This document shows positions 9,015-16,564 of a stretch of DNA of 64,000 bases, piece by piece (position 1 is the stretch's first letter; each line of letters starts with the position of its first letter). The notes below the pieces were generated by a model that worked only from the letters and a program-made list of their open reading frames with translations, did not search any database and was not told where the DNA came from. The position numbers were made by a program, and so were the translations under genes. The DNA lies in contig NZ_FQYX01000001.1 of NCBI RefSeq assembly GCF_900141935.1, forward strand, positions 66,786-130,785. The letters are read 5' to 3'. Source of the DNA: Arenibacter nanhaiticus. GTDB lineage: Bacteria > Bacteroidota > Bacteroidia > Flavobacteriales > Flavobacteriaceae.

Positions 9015-10463
9015 CTAATTACGCTTTAAAATTAGTTTACCTAAACCTTTAACCTCAACTAAAGATTTACTTTTAAACAAAATTGCTAAGGTTAAATAGC
9101 AAACCAACGTAAAAACCACCCCAACCATTAATTGAAAAATGATGTGTAGACTGTCTGATTGTAAAAGTGCATAAGTACCTAAAAAATAAGATACACTGGC
9201 AAATATGACTATTGGAAACATATCTAATAATTGATCTAACGTACTGTAATCTATCAATTTTTTTCCGTAGTATGTATTCACAAATAAACCTAAAATAGAG
9301 CTGCCTATATTAGCATATAACAATCCAAAAATCCCCCAAAAATACCCAATAGCTAATGAAACACAAACAAGTAGTACCTTAATTACCTCTAGTTTTAAAA
9401 ACAAATCTGTTCGGTTAAAAATCTTAAAAATATTTAGATTACAAATATGTATTGGAATTAGGATTCCTGTTATTGCTAATAATTGAAAATACGGAACTGC
9501 CGGTAGCCATTTTTCGGTAAATAATATGAGAAACAAAGGTTTGGCTACCACTATTAACGCAACCATTAATGGGGTTACAATAAAAAACATACTCCTTATA
9601 ATTTTGGCGTAAAGCCTACCTACTTTTTCTTTATCGTCCTGGATTTTTGAGAGCAAAGGAAATGTTACACTAGAAACAACAGTACTCAATAAATGAACAG
9701 GGTAATTTCTAAAACTTTTTGAATGGTTAAAATGACCCAAAGTTTTTATGGAAAAATGTTTTCCGATAATAAACGAATAAGCTTCCCGCATTGCAGCATC
9801 CATTATGGAAGAAATCATTAGTTTGTAACCAAAATTTAAATGCTTTTTCAGTACTTTAAAAGAAAAACCTACTTGTGGTGTCCAACTAGAAAACATCCAA
9901 TAAAAAAGCACTTTAAAAACCAAGGTTGATAACTGCATGTAAACCAAACTCCATACTCCTTTGCCTAAATACGCACTTACTAACCCAACAATAGCACCGG
10001 TTATTACGGCAGGCCCGTTTAAGGCTGTTATTTTTTTAAAGGACATCTCCTTCATAAAAATACTATACTGTATATAAAAAAAAGCAGAAATAATAAAACT
10101 TAGCCCATAAACCCTAATTAAGGGAACTATAAGATCATTATTAAAATATCTAGATAAAATCGGAGCTGTAAAAAATAAAATAGGATAAAGTAAAAGACTT
10201 ATAATCAAATTACCATAAAAAACGGCATTGTAATCTGAGGAGGTCGCTTTATTATCTCTAATAATAGAATTCCCCATTCCTCCCTCAATAATAGCATTTC
10301 CTAAACTTATAAAAATTGTAATTATACCCAAAAGGCCAAAGTCATTTGGAGTTAAAATACGCGCAAGGAAAATTGTTACAATAAAGGTAATTCCCTTTAA
10401 AAGTACATTATCTACAAAGGACCAAATAAGTCCCTTTTTTAATAAGTTTTGTAGTACACTCAC
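9015..10463 (-). CDS. Wzx-type polysaccharide flippase (WzxC-like, PST/MOP superfamily)
   Basis: 482 residues and about 12 to 14 hydrophobic segments, the length and layout of lipid-linked oligosaccharide flippases. It begins LQNLLKKGLIWSFVDNVLLKG and contains ARILTPNDFGLLGI, a motif seen in WzxC/TuaB-like members. It would move the undecaprenyl-linked repeat unit made by this operon across the inner membrane. The gene lies 2 bases after the aminotransferase stop. A second, unrelated-looking flippase occurs at 42143, so this one is probably dedicated to the island's glycan. Confidence 0.9.
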   Translation of the reverse strand: MSVLQNLLKKGLIWSFVDNVLLKGITFIVTIFLARILTPNDFGLLGIITIFISLGNAIIEGGMGNSIIRDNKATSSDYNAVFYGNLIISLLLYPILFFTAPILSRYFNNDLIVPLIRVYGLSFIISAFFYIQYSIFMKEMSFKKITALNGPAVITGAIVGLVSAYLGKGVWSLVYMQLSTLVFKVLFYWMFSSWTPQVGFSFKVLKKHLNFGYKLMISSIMDAAMREAYSFIIGKHFSIKTLGHFNHSKSFRNYPVHLLSTVVSSVTFPLLSKIQDDKEKVGRLYAKIIRSMFFIVTPLMVALIVVAKPLFLILFTEKWLPAVPYFQLLAITGILIPIHICNLNIFKIFNRTDLFLKLEVIKVLLVCVSLAIGYFWGIFGLLYANIGSSILGLFVNTYYGKKLIDYSTLDQLLDMFPIVIFASVSYFLGTYALLQSDSLHIIFQLMVGVVFTLVCYLTLAILFKSKSLVEVKGLGKLILKRN

Positions 10464-10465
10464 TC

Positions 10466-11563
10466 TTAATAGCTGATAACTGCACTGTCCTTAATAGCCT
10501 TGCAAATTATTCGCCCTATTCTTTCCACTTCTATAAGAGCCAACTCATTGTACAAGGGAAGACAAAGAACTCTTCTAGAGACGTCTTCGGCAATAGGAAG
10601 CTTTACTTGCGCCACATAAGGTAAAGACTCTGAAAGTAGTGGATAAAAATATCTTCTGGGGATTATATTTTCTTTTAAAAGTGATTCAATACAAACTTCT
10701 AATTCCATTTCAGAATTAAAAATAACTGGGTAATAAGCGTACGAAATAGAAGCATTATCTGCCCACAACTGTTTTTTTATAGAGCCACCTAAAATACTGT
10801 CATAAAGAAGACTTATCTTTTTCCTGTTTTCCCAATTTTCTTCAATATATTTAAGGTTTACCAAACCCATAGCCGCGTGGAACTCAGAATTTTTTCCGTT
10901 AATTCCTAAATTGGCAAAAGAAACAGCACTCTTAAAACCAAAGTTAATCATCAGTCTTAATTCCTTTAATAGTTTTTTGTCTTTGGTAACAATAAACCCC
11001 CCTTCTGTAGTGTGGTATATTTTTGTTGCGTGTGTACTACAAATAGAAATATCTCCAAATTCAAAAATTGACTTACCTTCAATTTTTACTCCAAAGGCAT
11101 GTGCTCCATCATAAATAACTTTAAGATTGTGTTTTTTGGCAATTTTTTCAATTTCAACAACATCACAAGGGTTTCCAAAAACATGTGTTGCAACAATAGC
11201 AACTGTTTTTGGTGTAATGGCTGCTTCTATTTTTGAAGCATCGATATTTAGCGTATCAGCATCAATATCAACAAAGACTGGTTTATTATTTTCCCAAACA
11301 ATGCTGCTTGTTGTTGCTACAAAAGAGAAGGGAGTAGTAATAATTTCACCTTCAAGGCAAAGTGCTTTTATAGCTAATTGTAAGGCCATGGTGCCATTCA
11401 CAACAAGCAATAAATTTGAAACTGATAATTCTTTTATCAATTCACTTTCTAATCTTTCTACTAAAGGGCCAGAATTGGTAAGCCAATGTGATTCCCAAAT
11501 AATGGAAATCATTTTTTCATATTCTTCCTTTGGAGGGAGAAAGGGTTTTGTTATTGGAATCAT
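10466..11563 (-). CDS. DegT/DnrJ/EryC1/StrS PLP-dependent sugar aminotransferase
   Basis: 365 residues. It begins with the typical IPITKPFLPPKEEYEKM and NSGPLVERLESEL, with TTPFSFVATTSSI and VYDGAHAFGV (PLP contacts). The catalytic lysine is in STHATKIYHTTEGGFIVT. Such enzymes aminate a keto-sugar nucleotide, most often at C3 or C4. The operon has no sugar 4,6-dehydratase in view, so the keto-sugar must be supplied elsewhere. The first gene of the operon, or second if the small reading frame upstream is real. Family assignment is firm, sugar specificity unknown. Confidence 0.92.
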   Translation of the reverse strand: MIPITKPFLPPKEEYEKMISIIWESHWLTNSGPLVERLESELIKELSVSNLLLVVNGTMALQLAIKALCLEGEIITTPFSFVATTSSIVWENNKPVFVDIDADTLNIDASKIEAAITPKTVAIVATHVFGNPCDVVEIEKIAKKHNLKVIYDGAHAFGVKIEGKSIFEFGDISICSTHATKIYHTTEGGFIVTKDKKLLKELRLMINFGFKSAVSFANLGINGKNSEFHAAMGLVNLKYIEENWENRKKISLLYDSILGGSIKKQLWADNASISYAYYPVIFNSEMELEVCIESLLKENIIPRRYFYPLLSESLPYVAQVKLPIAEDVSRRVLCLPLYNELALIEVERIGRIICKAIKDSAVISY

Positions 11564-11573
11564 TAGTTAATGA

Positions 11574-11831
11574 TCATTTATTTAAATTATTTAAATCTAT
11601 AAAATCGGTATCACCGTTTTTATCACTTAATAAGATATCAAATCGGGGACCTGTTTTAAAAGCTCTCCTTTTTAAAAAAAATAATTTATACAGTGCTAGA
11701 ATAGGAATGTTATGATAATTTAAATTTATAGTCTTTCCGTCGTATATGATTTTTGCAGCCCCTTGTGAAGAAAATACGAATTCATGCTGAATAGAAATGG
11801 TATCGTTTACCCAATTTATATGTAAGTCCAA
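11574..11831 (-). CDS. Hypothetical protein, 85 residues, AT-rich island
   Basis: An open frame begins MDLHINWVNDTISIQHEF and ends at a TGA 10 bases before the aminotransferase start, in the same direction. I recognise no family. It contains alternating hydrophobic and polar stretches suggesting beta strands (QGAAKIIYDGKTINL), then a basic KRRAFKTGPRF segment. The spacing and composition fit the operon, so it may be its first gene. It could also be the remnant of a longer gene cut by rearrangement next to the ISAon1 remnant. No promoter element of the TAnnTTTG type was evident upstream. Confidence 0.4.
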   Translation of the reverse strand: MDLHINWVNDTISIQHEFVFSSQGAAKIIYDGKTINLNYHNIPILALYKLFFLKRRAFKTGPRFDILLSDKNGDTDFIDLNNLNK

Positions 11832-12075
11832 AAATTACTCTTATTTTTTTCTTTTGCTTCTAAACTATGTAACTACTAAAGTTTACCCCTGCTTTTACAC
11901 TATATTTTTCATCCTGTGGATAAGTAGTAAAAGGTAAACCAAGGTCTTCAATATTTATAAATAAAGATCATATCCATTTTATTATATCTTAAAAATGGGA
12001 AACAAAGATACCCGTAATAATTAAACTTAAGTGCCTATTTGATATGTTTTTTGACGTACAAGAGCTTAAGGATCA

Positions 12076-12617
12076 ATGTCAAAATTTCTATTTTTTTTGT
12101 GTTCGAAAACTAGACAGTTAACCCAGCTTAATGCTGCCTCTCTATTGGCTCTTGTTTTTCCCGAAGGGTTATTGGAATATTTTTATGCTTTAAACTATCA
12201 TAGTACTCCAAAAAATAAGAAGGCATACACGGAAAAACTTACTATTTACCTTGCAGAAAAAAAGGACGATTTTGGAGCAATACAAGGACCGTGTTTGTAA
12301 AGCTTGTGGGTTTGTCGAGCCACGAATAATCGATGATTTTCCTATCAGGAGCAGGCTGGTAAGCTTACGTGTCCGGGGTCGTAGATGGGAAGGCGAGACG
12401 GACAAAGGGACCATAAAGATTAGCCGTGATTGGGATACCATCATTTCACAGGGAGCTCGTTTGACCGCTGAGTTTGCTGCTTTTTTAAAAGTATTTGGTC
12501 ACTACCAAGGCCAATGACTGCTAAACCATTGGCGGGTTTTATAAAGTCAACGGTAAAAACTACCACAACAGTTTCGGGCTTACTTAAGCGAGTTCAAACA
12601 ATGGGAGGATAAGAAAC
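12076..12617 (+). pseudogene. Degenerate ISAon1-type transposase (N-terminal region)
   Basis: Pieces of one protein are spread over at least three frames. 12076-12260 reads ...NAASLLALVFPEGLLEYF...YTEKLTIYLAEKK. 12260-12517 continues in another frame with CKACGFVEPRIIDDFPIRSR and the basic RVRGRRWEGETDKG. About 12533-12617 gives GGFYKVNGKNYH and then, after another shift, QFRAYLSEFKQWEDKK. This order matches the ISAon1 transposase N-terminal region seen in many Bacteroidota. The catalytic half is missing, so the element is dead. It lies at the right edge of the AT-rich island and may mark how that island arrived. Confidence 0.7.
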
Positions 12618-12655
12618 TGATTTCAAAACTCCGCGTCGCCTCGCGCCATTTCCAC

Positions 12656-12710
12656 CGCGCCAGCTGGCCCCTCGCAGTAAATCCAAGTCGTTGGATTTTT
12701 TCGTGCGGTC
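12656..12710 (+). repeat. Covarying hairpin element, copy A, left of the toxin-antitoxin pair
   Basis: The core is a perfect 8-bp stem AAATCCAA / TTGGATTT around loop GTCG (12679-12698), preceded by the palindrome GCCAGCTGGC and followed by GTGCGG. A matching element stands at 13645-13699 in the same orientation. The stem differs between the copies at paired positions, so structure seems conserved rather than only sequence. Confidence 0.7.
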
Positions 12711-12740
12711 CTATTGTTCACTTGAAAGTTATCACTCATC

Positions 12741-12759
12741 ATAACTTGATAACAAGATA
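12741..12759 (+). repeat. 19-bp intergenic repeat, copy 1
   Basis: The 19-base sequence starting ATAACTTGATAAC is identical to 13938-13956 and contains the short inverted arms CTTG/CAAG. No function is evident; it belongs to the repeat-rich ground around the toxin-antitoxin genes. Confidence 0.5.
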
Positions 12760-12842
12760 CCTTCATAACAAATTTCATGTACTTCGCCGATTACTGTTCA
12801 CCGTTCACTGGTTACTTTTTTTCATTAAAACCTGAATACTGA

Positions 12843-12945
12843 ATATTTCGGTTCAAATAGTGCCAATGTTGGCTGAGCCCTGAAATAATCTCGGTTCGTT
12901 TTGTGCCAGCTAGTTTCTATTTTAAAGGGGGTCAGCATGCTGTAG
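12843..12945 (+). repeat. Double end-like repeat and right copy of the island direct repeat
   Basis: Two related units stand in tandem: TTTCGGTTCAAATAGTGCCA (from 12846) and TCGGTTCGTTTTGTGCCA (from 12891). The second continues to 12945 as the partner of 4245-4305. It ends with AAAGGGGGTCAGCATGCTG. Multiple short repeats at one end are typical of IS21-family elements, but there is no transposase or helper gene. 12640-13040 holds no gene otherwise. Confidence 0.55.
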
Positions 12946-13023
12946 GTACCATCCACTACACCAAAAATTAATATAGGAACCCGTAAATGAGGACTTTAGG
13001 AGACGGTTGTAATAAAAAATAAA

Positions 13024-13058
13024 TTGTAAAAACCATATTTTGTACATAAATTTGTACT
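13024..13058 (+). promoter_or_regulatory. Promoter and operator of yefM-yoeB
   Basis: A -33 TTG (13024-13026) and a -7 TAAATTTG (13047-13054) are 20 bases apart, a good Bacteroidota promoter. TGTACA at 13041-13046 and TGTACT at 13053-13058 flank the -7 element with centres 12 bp apart. The enterobacterial YefM operator also uses TGTACA cores at this spacing, so autoregulation by the antitoxin is likely. Confidence 0.65.
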
Positions 13059-13075
13059 TAATAAAATACAATATT

Positions 13076-13330
13076 ATGCTACTAACAACTGTTTCAGAAT
13101 TTAGAAAAGATATTAAAACTTACTTAGACCTAGTTGTAAAAAACTTTGAGACTTTGATTATAAATCGTGGAAAAGATTCCGGAATTGTAGTGATGTCCTT
13201 GCAAGAATACAATTCTTTAATGGCTACAAATCACGAACTGTCTTCTCGAAAGAATGAATTAAGATTAGATGCTGCAATTGACAAACTAAAAAACGGAAAG
13301 ACTTTTAACAAAGACCTAATCGAAGATTAA
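13076..13330 (+). CDS. yefM: Antitoxin YefM (Phd/YefM family)
   Basis: It neutralises YoeB and represses its own operon. The longest frame begins at a TTG at 13040, but this lies inside the promoter/operator, so the ATG at 13076 (MLLTTVSEFRKDIKTYLD) is taken as start, giving about 84 residues. The N-terminal DNA-binding part has the family pattern VSEFRKDIK...INRGKDSGIVVMSLQEYNSL; the C-terminal tail, rich in Lys, Asn and Asp, is the likely toxin-binding segment. The toxin gene starts 2 bases after the stop. The pair sits alone between repeats, as expected for a mobile addiction module. Confidence 0.88.
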   Translation: MLLTTVSEFRKDIKTYLDLVVKNFETLIINRGKDSGIVVMSLQEYNSLMATNHELSSRKNELRLDAAIDKLKNGKTFNKDLIED

Positions 13331-13332
13331 AA

Positions 13333-13590
13333 ATGAAGTATATATTCGTTGACGAGTCTTGGGAAGATTATTTGTATTGGCAAAAAACTGATAAGAAAAA
13401 GCTAAAGAAAATAAATGAACTTCTGAAAGACATCGCTCGGAACCCTTTTGATGGCATTGGAAAACCCGAACCGTTAAAACATAAATATGCTGGATTTTGG
13501 TCAAGCCGAATTGATAGTGAACATAGACTGATTTACCAATATAATGAATCAGAAATCTTAATTGCGAAATGCAGATTTCATTATGACTGA
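13333..13590 (+). CDS. yoeB: Toxin YoeB, ribosome-dependent mRNA endonuclease
   Basis: 85 residues, close to the 84 of the E. coli protein. Conserved segments are ESWEDYLYWQKTDKK, INELLKDIARNPFDGIGKPE, LKHKYAGFWSSRID and EHRLIYQY. The catalytic C-terminal His-Tyr is present (CRFHYD, with one extra Asp). It cleaves mRNA in the ribosomal A site when free of YefM. There is no sign of truncation, so the module looks active. The gene overlaps nothing and is followed after about 55 bases by the second hairpin element. Confidence 0.92.
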   Translation: MKYIFVDESWEDYLYWQKTDKKKLKKINELLKDIARNPFDGIGKPEPLKHKYAGFWSSRIDSEHRLIYQYNESEILIAKCRFHYD

Positions 13591-13644
13591 AAAAAGTTCT
13601 GCTGGCAGTCGAGTATGTAAAAATGTAGGAGCACACCAGGCCAC

Positions 13645-13699
13645 CACACCAGCTGGCCCTTCACGACAAATGCAAATCGTTGCATTTTCTGTGCGGACC
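13645..13699 (+). repeat. Covarying hairpin element, copy B, right of the toxin-antitoxin pair
   Basis: The stem AAATGCAA / TTGCATTT encloses loop ATCG (13668-13687), with the same flanks as copy A (CCAGCTGGCCC before, GTGCGG after). Compared with copy A, the central CC/GG pairs are GC/GC, i.e. both sides of the stem changed together. Confidence 0.7.
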
Positions 13700-13829
13700 T
13701 CTGCGTATCAGGGTTACTAGCTGCGCTGACTTACTATCATATGACTAAAAATGTATTTGTTCAATATTTACCAAAAGTCATATTGGCCGGTAGGCGCGCA
13801 CTTAAGCGGGGGAGGGACTGATTACTGGA

Positions 13830-13894
13830 TATTTCGGTACAAATAGTGCCAATGTTGGCTGAGTATTGAAATTATTTCGGTTCGATTTGTGCCA
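13830..13894 (+). repeat. Double end-like repeat, second occurrence
   Basis: TTTCGGTACAAATAGTGCCA (from 13832) and TTTCGGTTCGATTTGTGCCA (from 13875) repeat the tandem arrangement at 12843-12945, in the same orientation, but homology stops after GTGCCA. Between 13700 and 13830 no gene is seen; arms ATATGACT and AGTCATAT near 13740 and 13777 are inverted. Confidence 0.55.
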
Positions 13895-13937
13895 CATGGT
13901 CAAGTGGGATCTTCCAGATAGATTACAACCCAACAAC

Positions 13938-13956
13938 ATAACTTGATAACAAGATA
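13938..13956 (+). repeat. 19-bp intergenic repeat, copy 2
   Basis: Identical to 12741-12759. It stands directly before a copy of the dispersed palindromic element. Confidence 0.5.
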
Positions 13957-13972
13957 ACCTGATAACCAAATT

Positions 13973-14062
13973 CCGCGTTAGCGATTGCAGCGGCATCCTT
14001 TTTTAGACGGCTCAGCCGGCAAAAAAGATATAGCGGAAAGCGCGCCCCGATAGGGAACGCCC
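13973..14062 (+). repeat. Dispersed palindromic element, copy 1 (T/A-stem subtype)
   Basis: Starts CCGCGTTAGCGATTGCAGCG and ends GATAGGGAACGCCC. The outer GCGTT pairs with AACGC; the inner part is a hairpin CTTTTTT...GGC/GCC...AAAAAAG. Related copies are at 20659, 32756, 57141 and 57538. It lies 84 bases upstream of the next gene. Confidence 0.75.
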
Positions 14063-14146
14063 AAAAGGCAGTTGTAAGGAAAAACTTCCTGTGCCGACCA
14101 AGCCCTTAGCCTTATTTATTGTATTTTTACTAAAGAAGAAGTAATA

Positions 14147-14848
14147 ATGCCCCGAACTGCCTTACATAGGACCGCCATTTTGGTTTTTGCCCATTCTTCC
14201 CAAGAGGAAATGAAGCATAAGCCCCTGCGGAACGGTGCCGTGATTTTTGAGGCATTGAGTCAACATACCCTGAAAACGGTAAAAAAAACGAATCTGCCCT
14301 ATTTTCATTTTACGGAAAAGGAGCAACAAGGGGCTTGTTTTGGGGAACGCTTTGTACATGCCATTGCCTCCGTTTTTAACATGGGCTTTACCCAATTGAT
14401 TACTATTGGGAACGATGCTCCCTTGCTTAGGGCATCGGATATAGTACGGGCGGCCAGGCAGGTAGAAGAAGGACATTTTGTGCTAGGGCCCTCCAAGGAC
14501 GGTGGATTTTACCTAATGGGCCTACAGAAATCTTGTTTTAATGCTCATAACTTTTTAGCCTTGCCATGGCAGACCAAGGCGGTGTCCACACAAATTACGG
14601 CCCTCATTGCCGAGACAAAAACGACTGTTGTAAGGCTACGCCCTTTATTGGACGTAGATCGTTGGGACGATCTAAAACGCCTTATCCGGGAAGCTGCTAG
14701 TAGTGGTGCTAGTATAGTACAGCTGCTAATTTCCTTATTGCACACTAGCGGGAAGGCCATGTTCCACCGGCCTCAGGGGAAGGATACTATCTTTTTTAAC
14801 CGATACTATAATAAAGGGTCTCCCAGGCAGGAAAGGGCCTTCTTATAG
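14147..14848 (+). CDS. DUF2064 (TIGR04282-like) glycosyltransferase, arsenosugar cluster
   Basis: 233 residues of the nucleotidyltransferase-like DUF2064 fold. Diagnostic motifs are the N-terminal AILVFAH, GACFGERFVHAI, the metal-binding TIGNDAPLL, GPSKDGGFYLMGL and DVDRWDDLKRL. In marine Bacteroidota this family often accompanies the radical SAM protein ArsS and the small peroxidase-like protein found just downstream, and is thought to act in sugar transfer during arsenosugar synthesis. The C-terminal 40 residues are less conserved-looking. The start ATG at 14147 gives a hydrophobic first strand soon after the N-terminus. The gene is 190 bases from the next, so it may have a separate transcript. 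Confidence 0.68.
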   Translation: MPRTALHRTAILVFAHSSQEEMKHKPLRNGAVIFEALSQHTLKTVKKTNLPYFHFTEKEQQGACFGERFVHAIASVFNMGFTQLITIGNDAPLLRASDIVRAARQVEEGHFVLGPSKDGGFYLMGLQKSCFNAHNFLALPWQTKAVSTQITALIAETKTTVVRLRPLLDVDRWDDLKRLIREAASSGASIVQLLISLLHTSGKAMFHRPQGKDTIFFNRYYNKGSPRQERAFL

Positions 14849-15041
14849 GAAGGTCACCGAATACTTTTTCGGGCGTACAACCACCTAAACATCCAATAGC
14901 ATTACCAAAGGACTACCGCCTATTGTACAGGTATGTAGTTATTGTATTTCCTTGTTCTTAAAAAAACAAGGGGTACGTTTATGGAACAAAAACAGGGATA
15001 ACATCCTTTAATTATATACCTATTTAATACATATTTATAAC

Positions 15042-15377
15042 ATGGCAGACACTTATTACGATCCGGCAGATTTACGAAAATTCGGTAAAATCTCTGAATG
15101 GAGCGAGGAACTGGGGAGCAAATTTTTTGACTATTACGGAAAAGTATTTGAGGAAGGGGCGCTTAGTGCCCGCGAAAAATCGTTGATTGCCCTAGCAGTG
15201 GCGCACGTGGTAAAATGTCCCTATTGCATAGATGCCTATACTAAGGACGGCTTGCAAAGAGGCATTACCAAGGAAGAGATGATGGAATCTGTACACGTAG
15301 GAGCGGCTATTGAGAGCGGGGCTACCTTGGTACACGGGGTACAAATGATGAAGAAGTACGATAAGCTGTCTATGTAA
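15042..15377 (+). CDS. Arsenosugar-associated peroxidase-like protein (carboxymuconolactone decarboxylase/AhpD fold)
   Basis: 111 residues with the AhpD-like redox motif: AVAHVVKCPYCIDAYTKDGL contains CxxC and a following acidic residue, then MMESVHVGAAIESG. Proteins of this size and motif are regularly adjacent to arsS in arsenosugar clusters. The role is probably redox handling of thiols or arsenic species, which is inference. It is 117-132 bases upstream of arsS (depending on its start) on the same strand, with no terminator between. Its start is fixed by MADTYYDPADLRKFGKISEW, a usual beginning of the family. Confidence 0.8.
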   Translation: MADTYYDPADLRKFGKISEWSEELGSKFFDYYGKVFEEGALSAREKSLIALAVAHVVKCPYCIDAYTKDGLQRGITKEEMMESVHVGAAIESGATLVHGVQMMKKYDKLSM

Positions 15378-15508
15378 AAGATAGCTTCCAGGGCCCGAGA
15401 GCTTATTTTTTTGGGCCTGGGAATTACCAGCAACAGCAACACGGCCATTAGGGACATCCCTTTTGGCATTCCCCGAAAAGGGGCCTATAATAATTGAATA
15501 CTAGTAGC

Positions 15509-16564
15509 ATGTCGACAAAATCACTAAAGGCAAGGCACGATGTCCTTGCTCAGAGCAATAAACAATTGGAAATCCTAAACGGGGGCCTTTTTGAGGAGGG
15601 AGAACTTCCCTTTTTTAAGGATAAGATCGATGCGATAGGGGCGTATCCGCTACGGCCTAAGAAATTGGAAATCCTTCAAATTAACGTGGGCTATATGTGC
15701 AACCAGGTTTGTGAGCACTGCCATGTCGATGCCGGTCCGGACCGTAAGGAGATCATGACCCGCGAAACTATGGAGCTGTGTTTGGAGGTGATCCGCAATA
15801 CTGGGGCCCATACCTTGGATCTTACCGGAGGGGCACCAGAGATGAATCCGGACTTTAGGTGGTTTGTAGAACAGGCGGCCGAAGCCGGTATCAAGGATTT
15901 TATCGTCCGTTCTAACCTGACCATCATAAGGGCCAATAAGAAGTATTACGACCTGCCACAGTTCTTTAAAAAACACAATATTCACGTCATCTCCTCCATG
16001 CCGCACTACACTCGTGGGAAAACCGATAAGCAACGTGGGGACGGGGTTTTTGACAGTTCTATTAAAGCATTGCAGGAATTAAATGCCGTAGGTTACGGGA
16101 TGCCCGATAGCGATTTAAGGCTCGATCTGGTCTATAATCCCTCCGGAGCTTTTTTACCAGGGAACCAGGCCGCCTTGGAAGCCGATTTTAAAAAGGCGTT
16201 GAAACAAGATTTTGATATCGATTTCCATAAGCTTTTTGCCATTACCAACCTGCCTATAGCCCGTTTTCTGGACTATTTGCTGGCTTCCGGAAACTATGAG
16301 GACTATATGTACTCCTTGGTAGAGGCGTATAACCCCTCGGCCGTGGCCGGCGTGATGTGTACCAATACCATCTCGGTAAGTTGGGACGGATGGCTGTACG
16401 ACTGCGATTTTAACCAAATGCTGGGTCTTAAAGTGGCCAGTAAGGTTAAGCACCTAAAAGATTACAATGAGGAGGTGCTAAACGACCGGGACATTGTTAT
16501 ATCACAACATTGTTACGGCTGTACCGCCGGTGCCGGTAGTAGTTGCCAAGGTACCGTGGCATAG
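15509..16564 (+). CDS. arsS: Radical SAM protein ArsS, arsenosugar biosynthesis
   Basis: It is expected to attach a deoxyadenosyl group to methylated arsenic, forming an arsenosugar precursor. The iron-sulfur motif CNQVCEHC (CxxxCxxC) follows LQINVGYM; LDLTGGAPEMNPDFRW is the SAM-binding GGxP region. The C-terminal DUF3641-type domain has the pattern MCTNTISVSWDGWLYDCDFNQML and ends with CYGCTAGAGSSC. A TTG at 15494 gives five more residues; ATG 15509 is chosen. No arsenite methyltransferase (arsM) is visible in the window, so the arsenic substrate must come from a gene elsewhere. Confidence 0.88.
   Translation: MSTKSLKARHDVLAQSNKQLEILNGGLFEEGELPFFKDKIDAIGAYPLRPKKLEILQINVGYMCNQVCEHCHVDAGPDRKEIMTRETMELCLEVIRNTGAHTLDLTGGAPEMNPDFRWFVEQAAEAGIKDFIVRSNLTIIRANKKYYDLPQFFKKHNIHVISSMPHYTRGKTDKQRGDGVFDSSIKALQELNAVGYGMPDSDLRLDLVYNPSGAFLPGNQAALEADFKKALKQDFDIDFHKLFAITNLPIARFLDYLLASGNYEDYMYSLVEAYNPSAVAGVMCTNTISVSWDGWLYDCDFNQMLGLKVASKVKHLKDYNEEVLNDRDIVISQHCYGCTAGAGSSCQGTVA

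Noticed and set aside
13040-13075. TTG start for yefM
   Set aside because: The codons lie inside the promoter and operator, upstream of the probable transcript start.
12656-13699. Hairpins around yefM-yoeB as integron attC sites
   Set aside because: The paired RYYYAAC/GTTRRRY end motifs are not present in both copies, and no integrase gene is in view.
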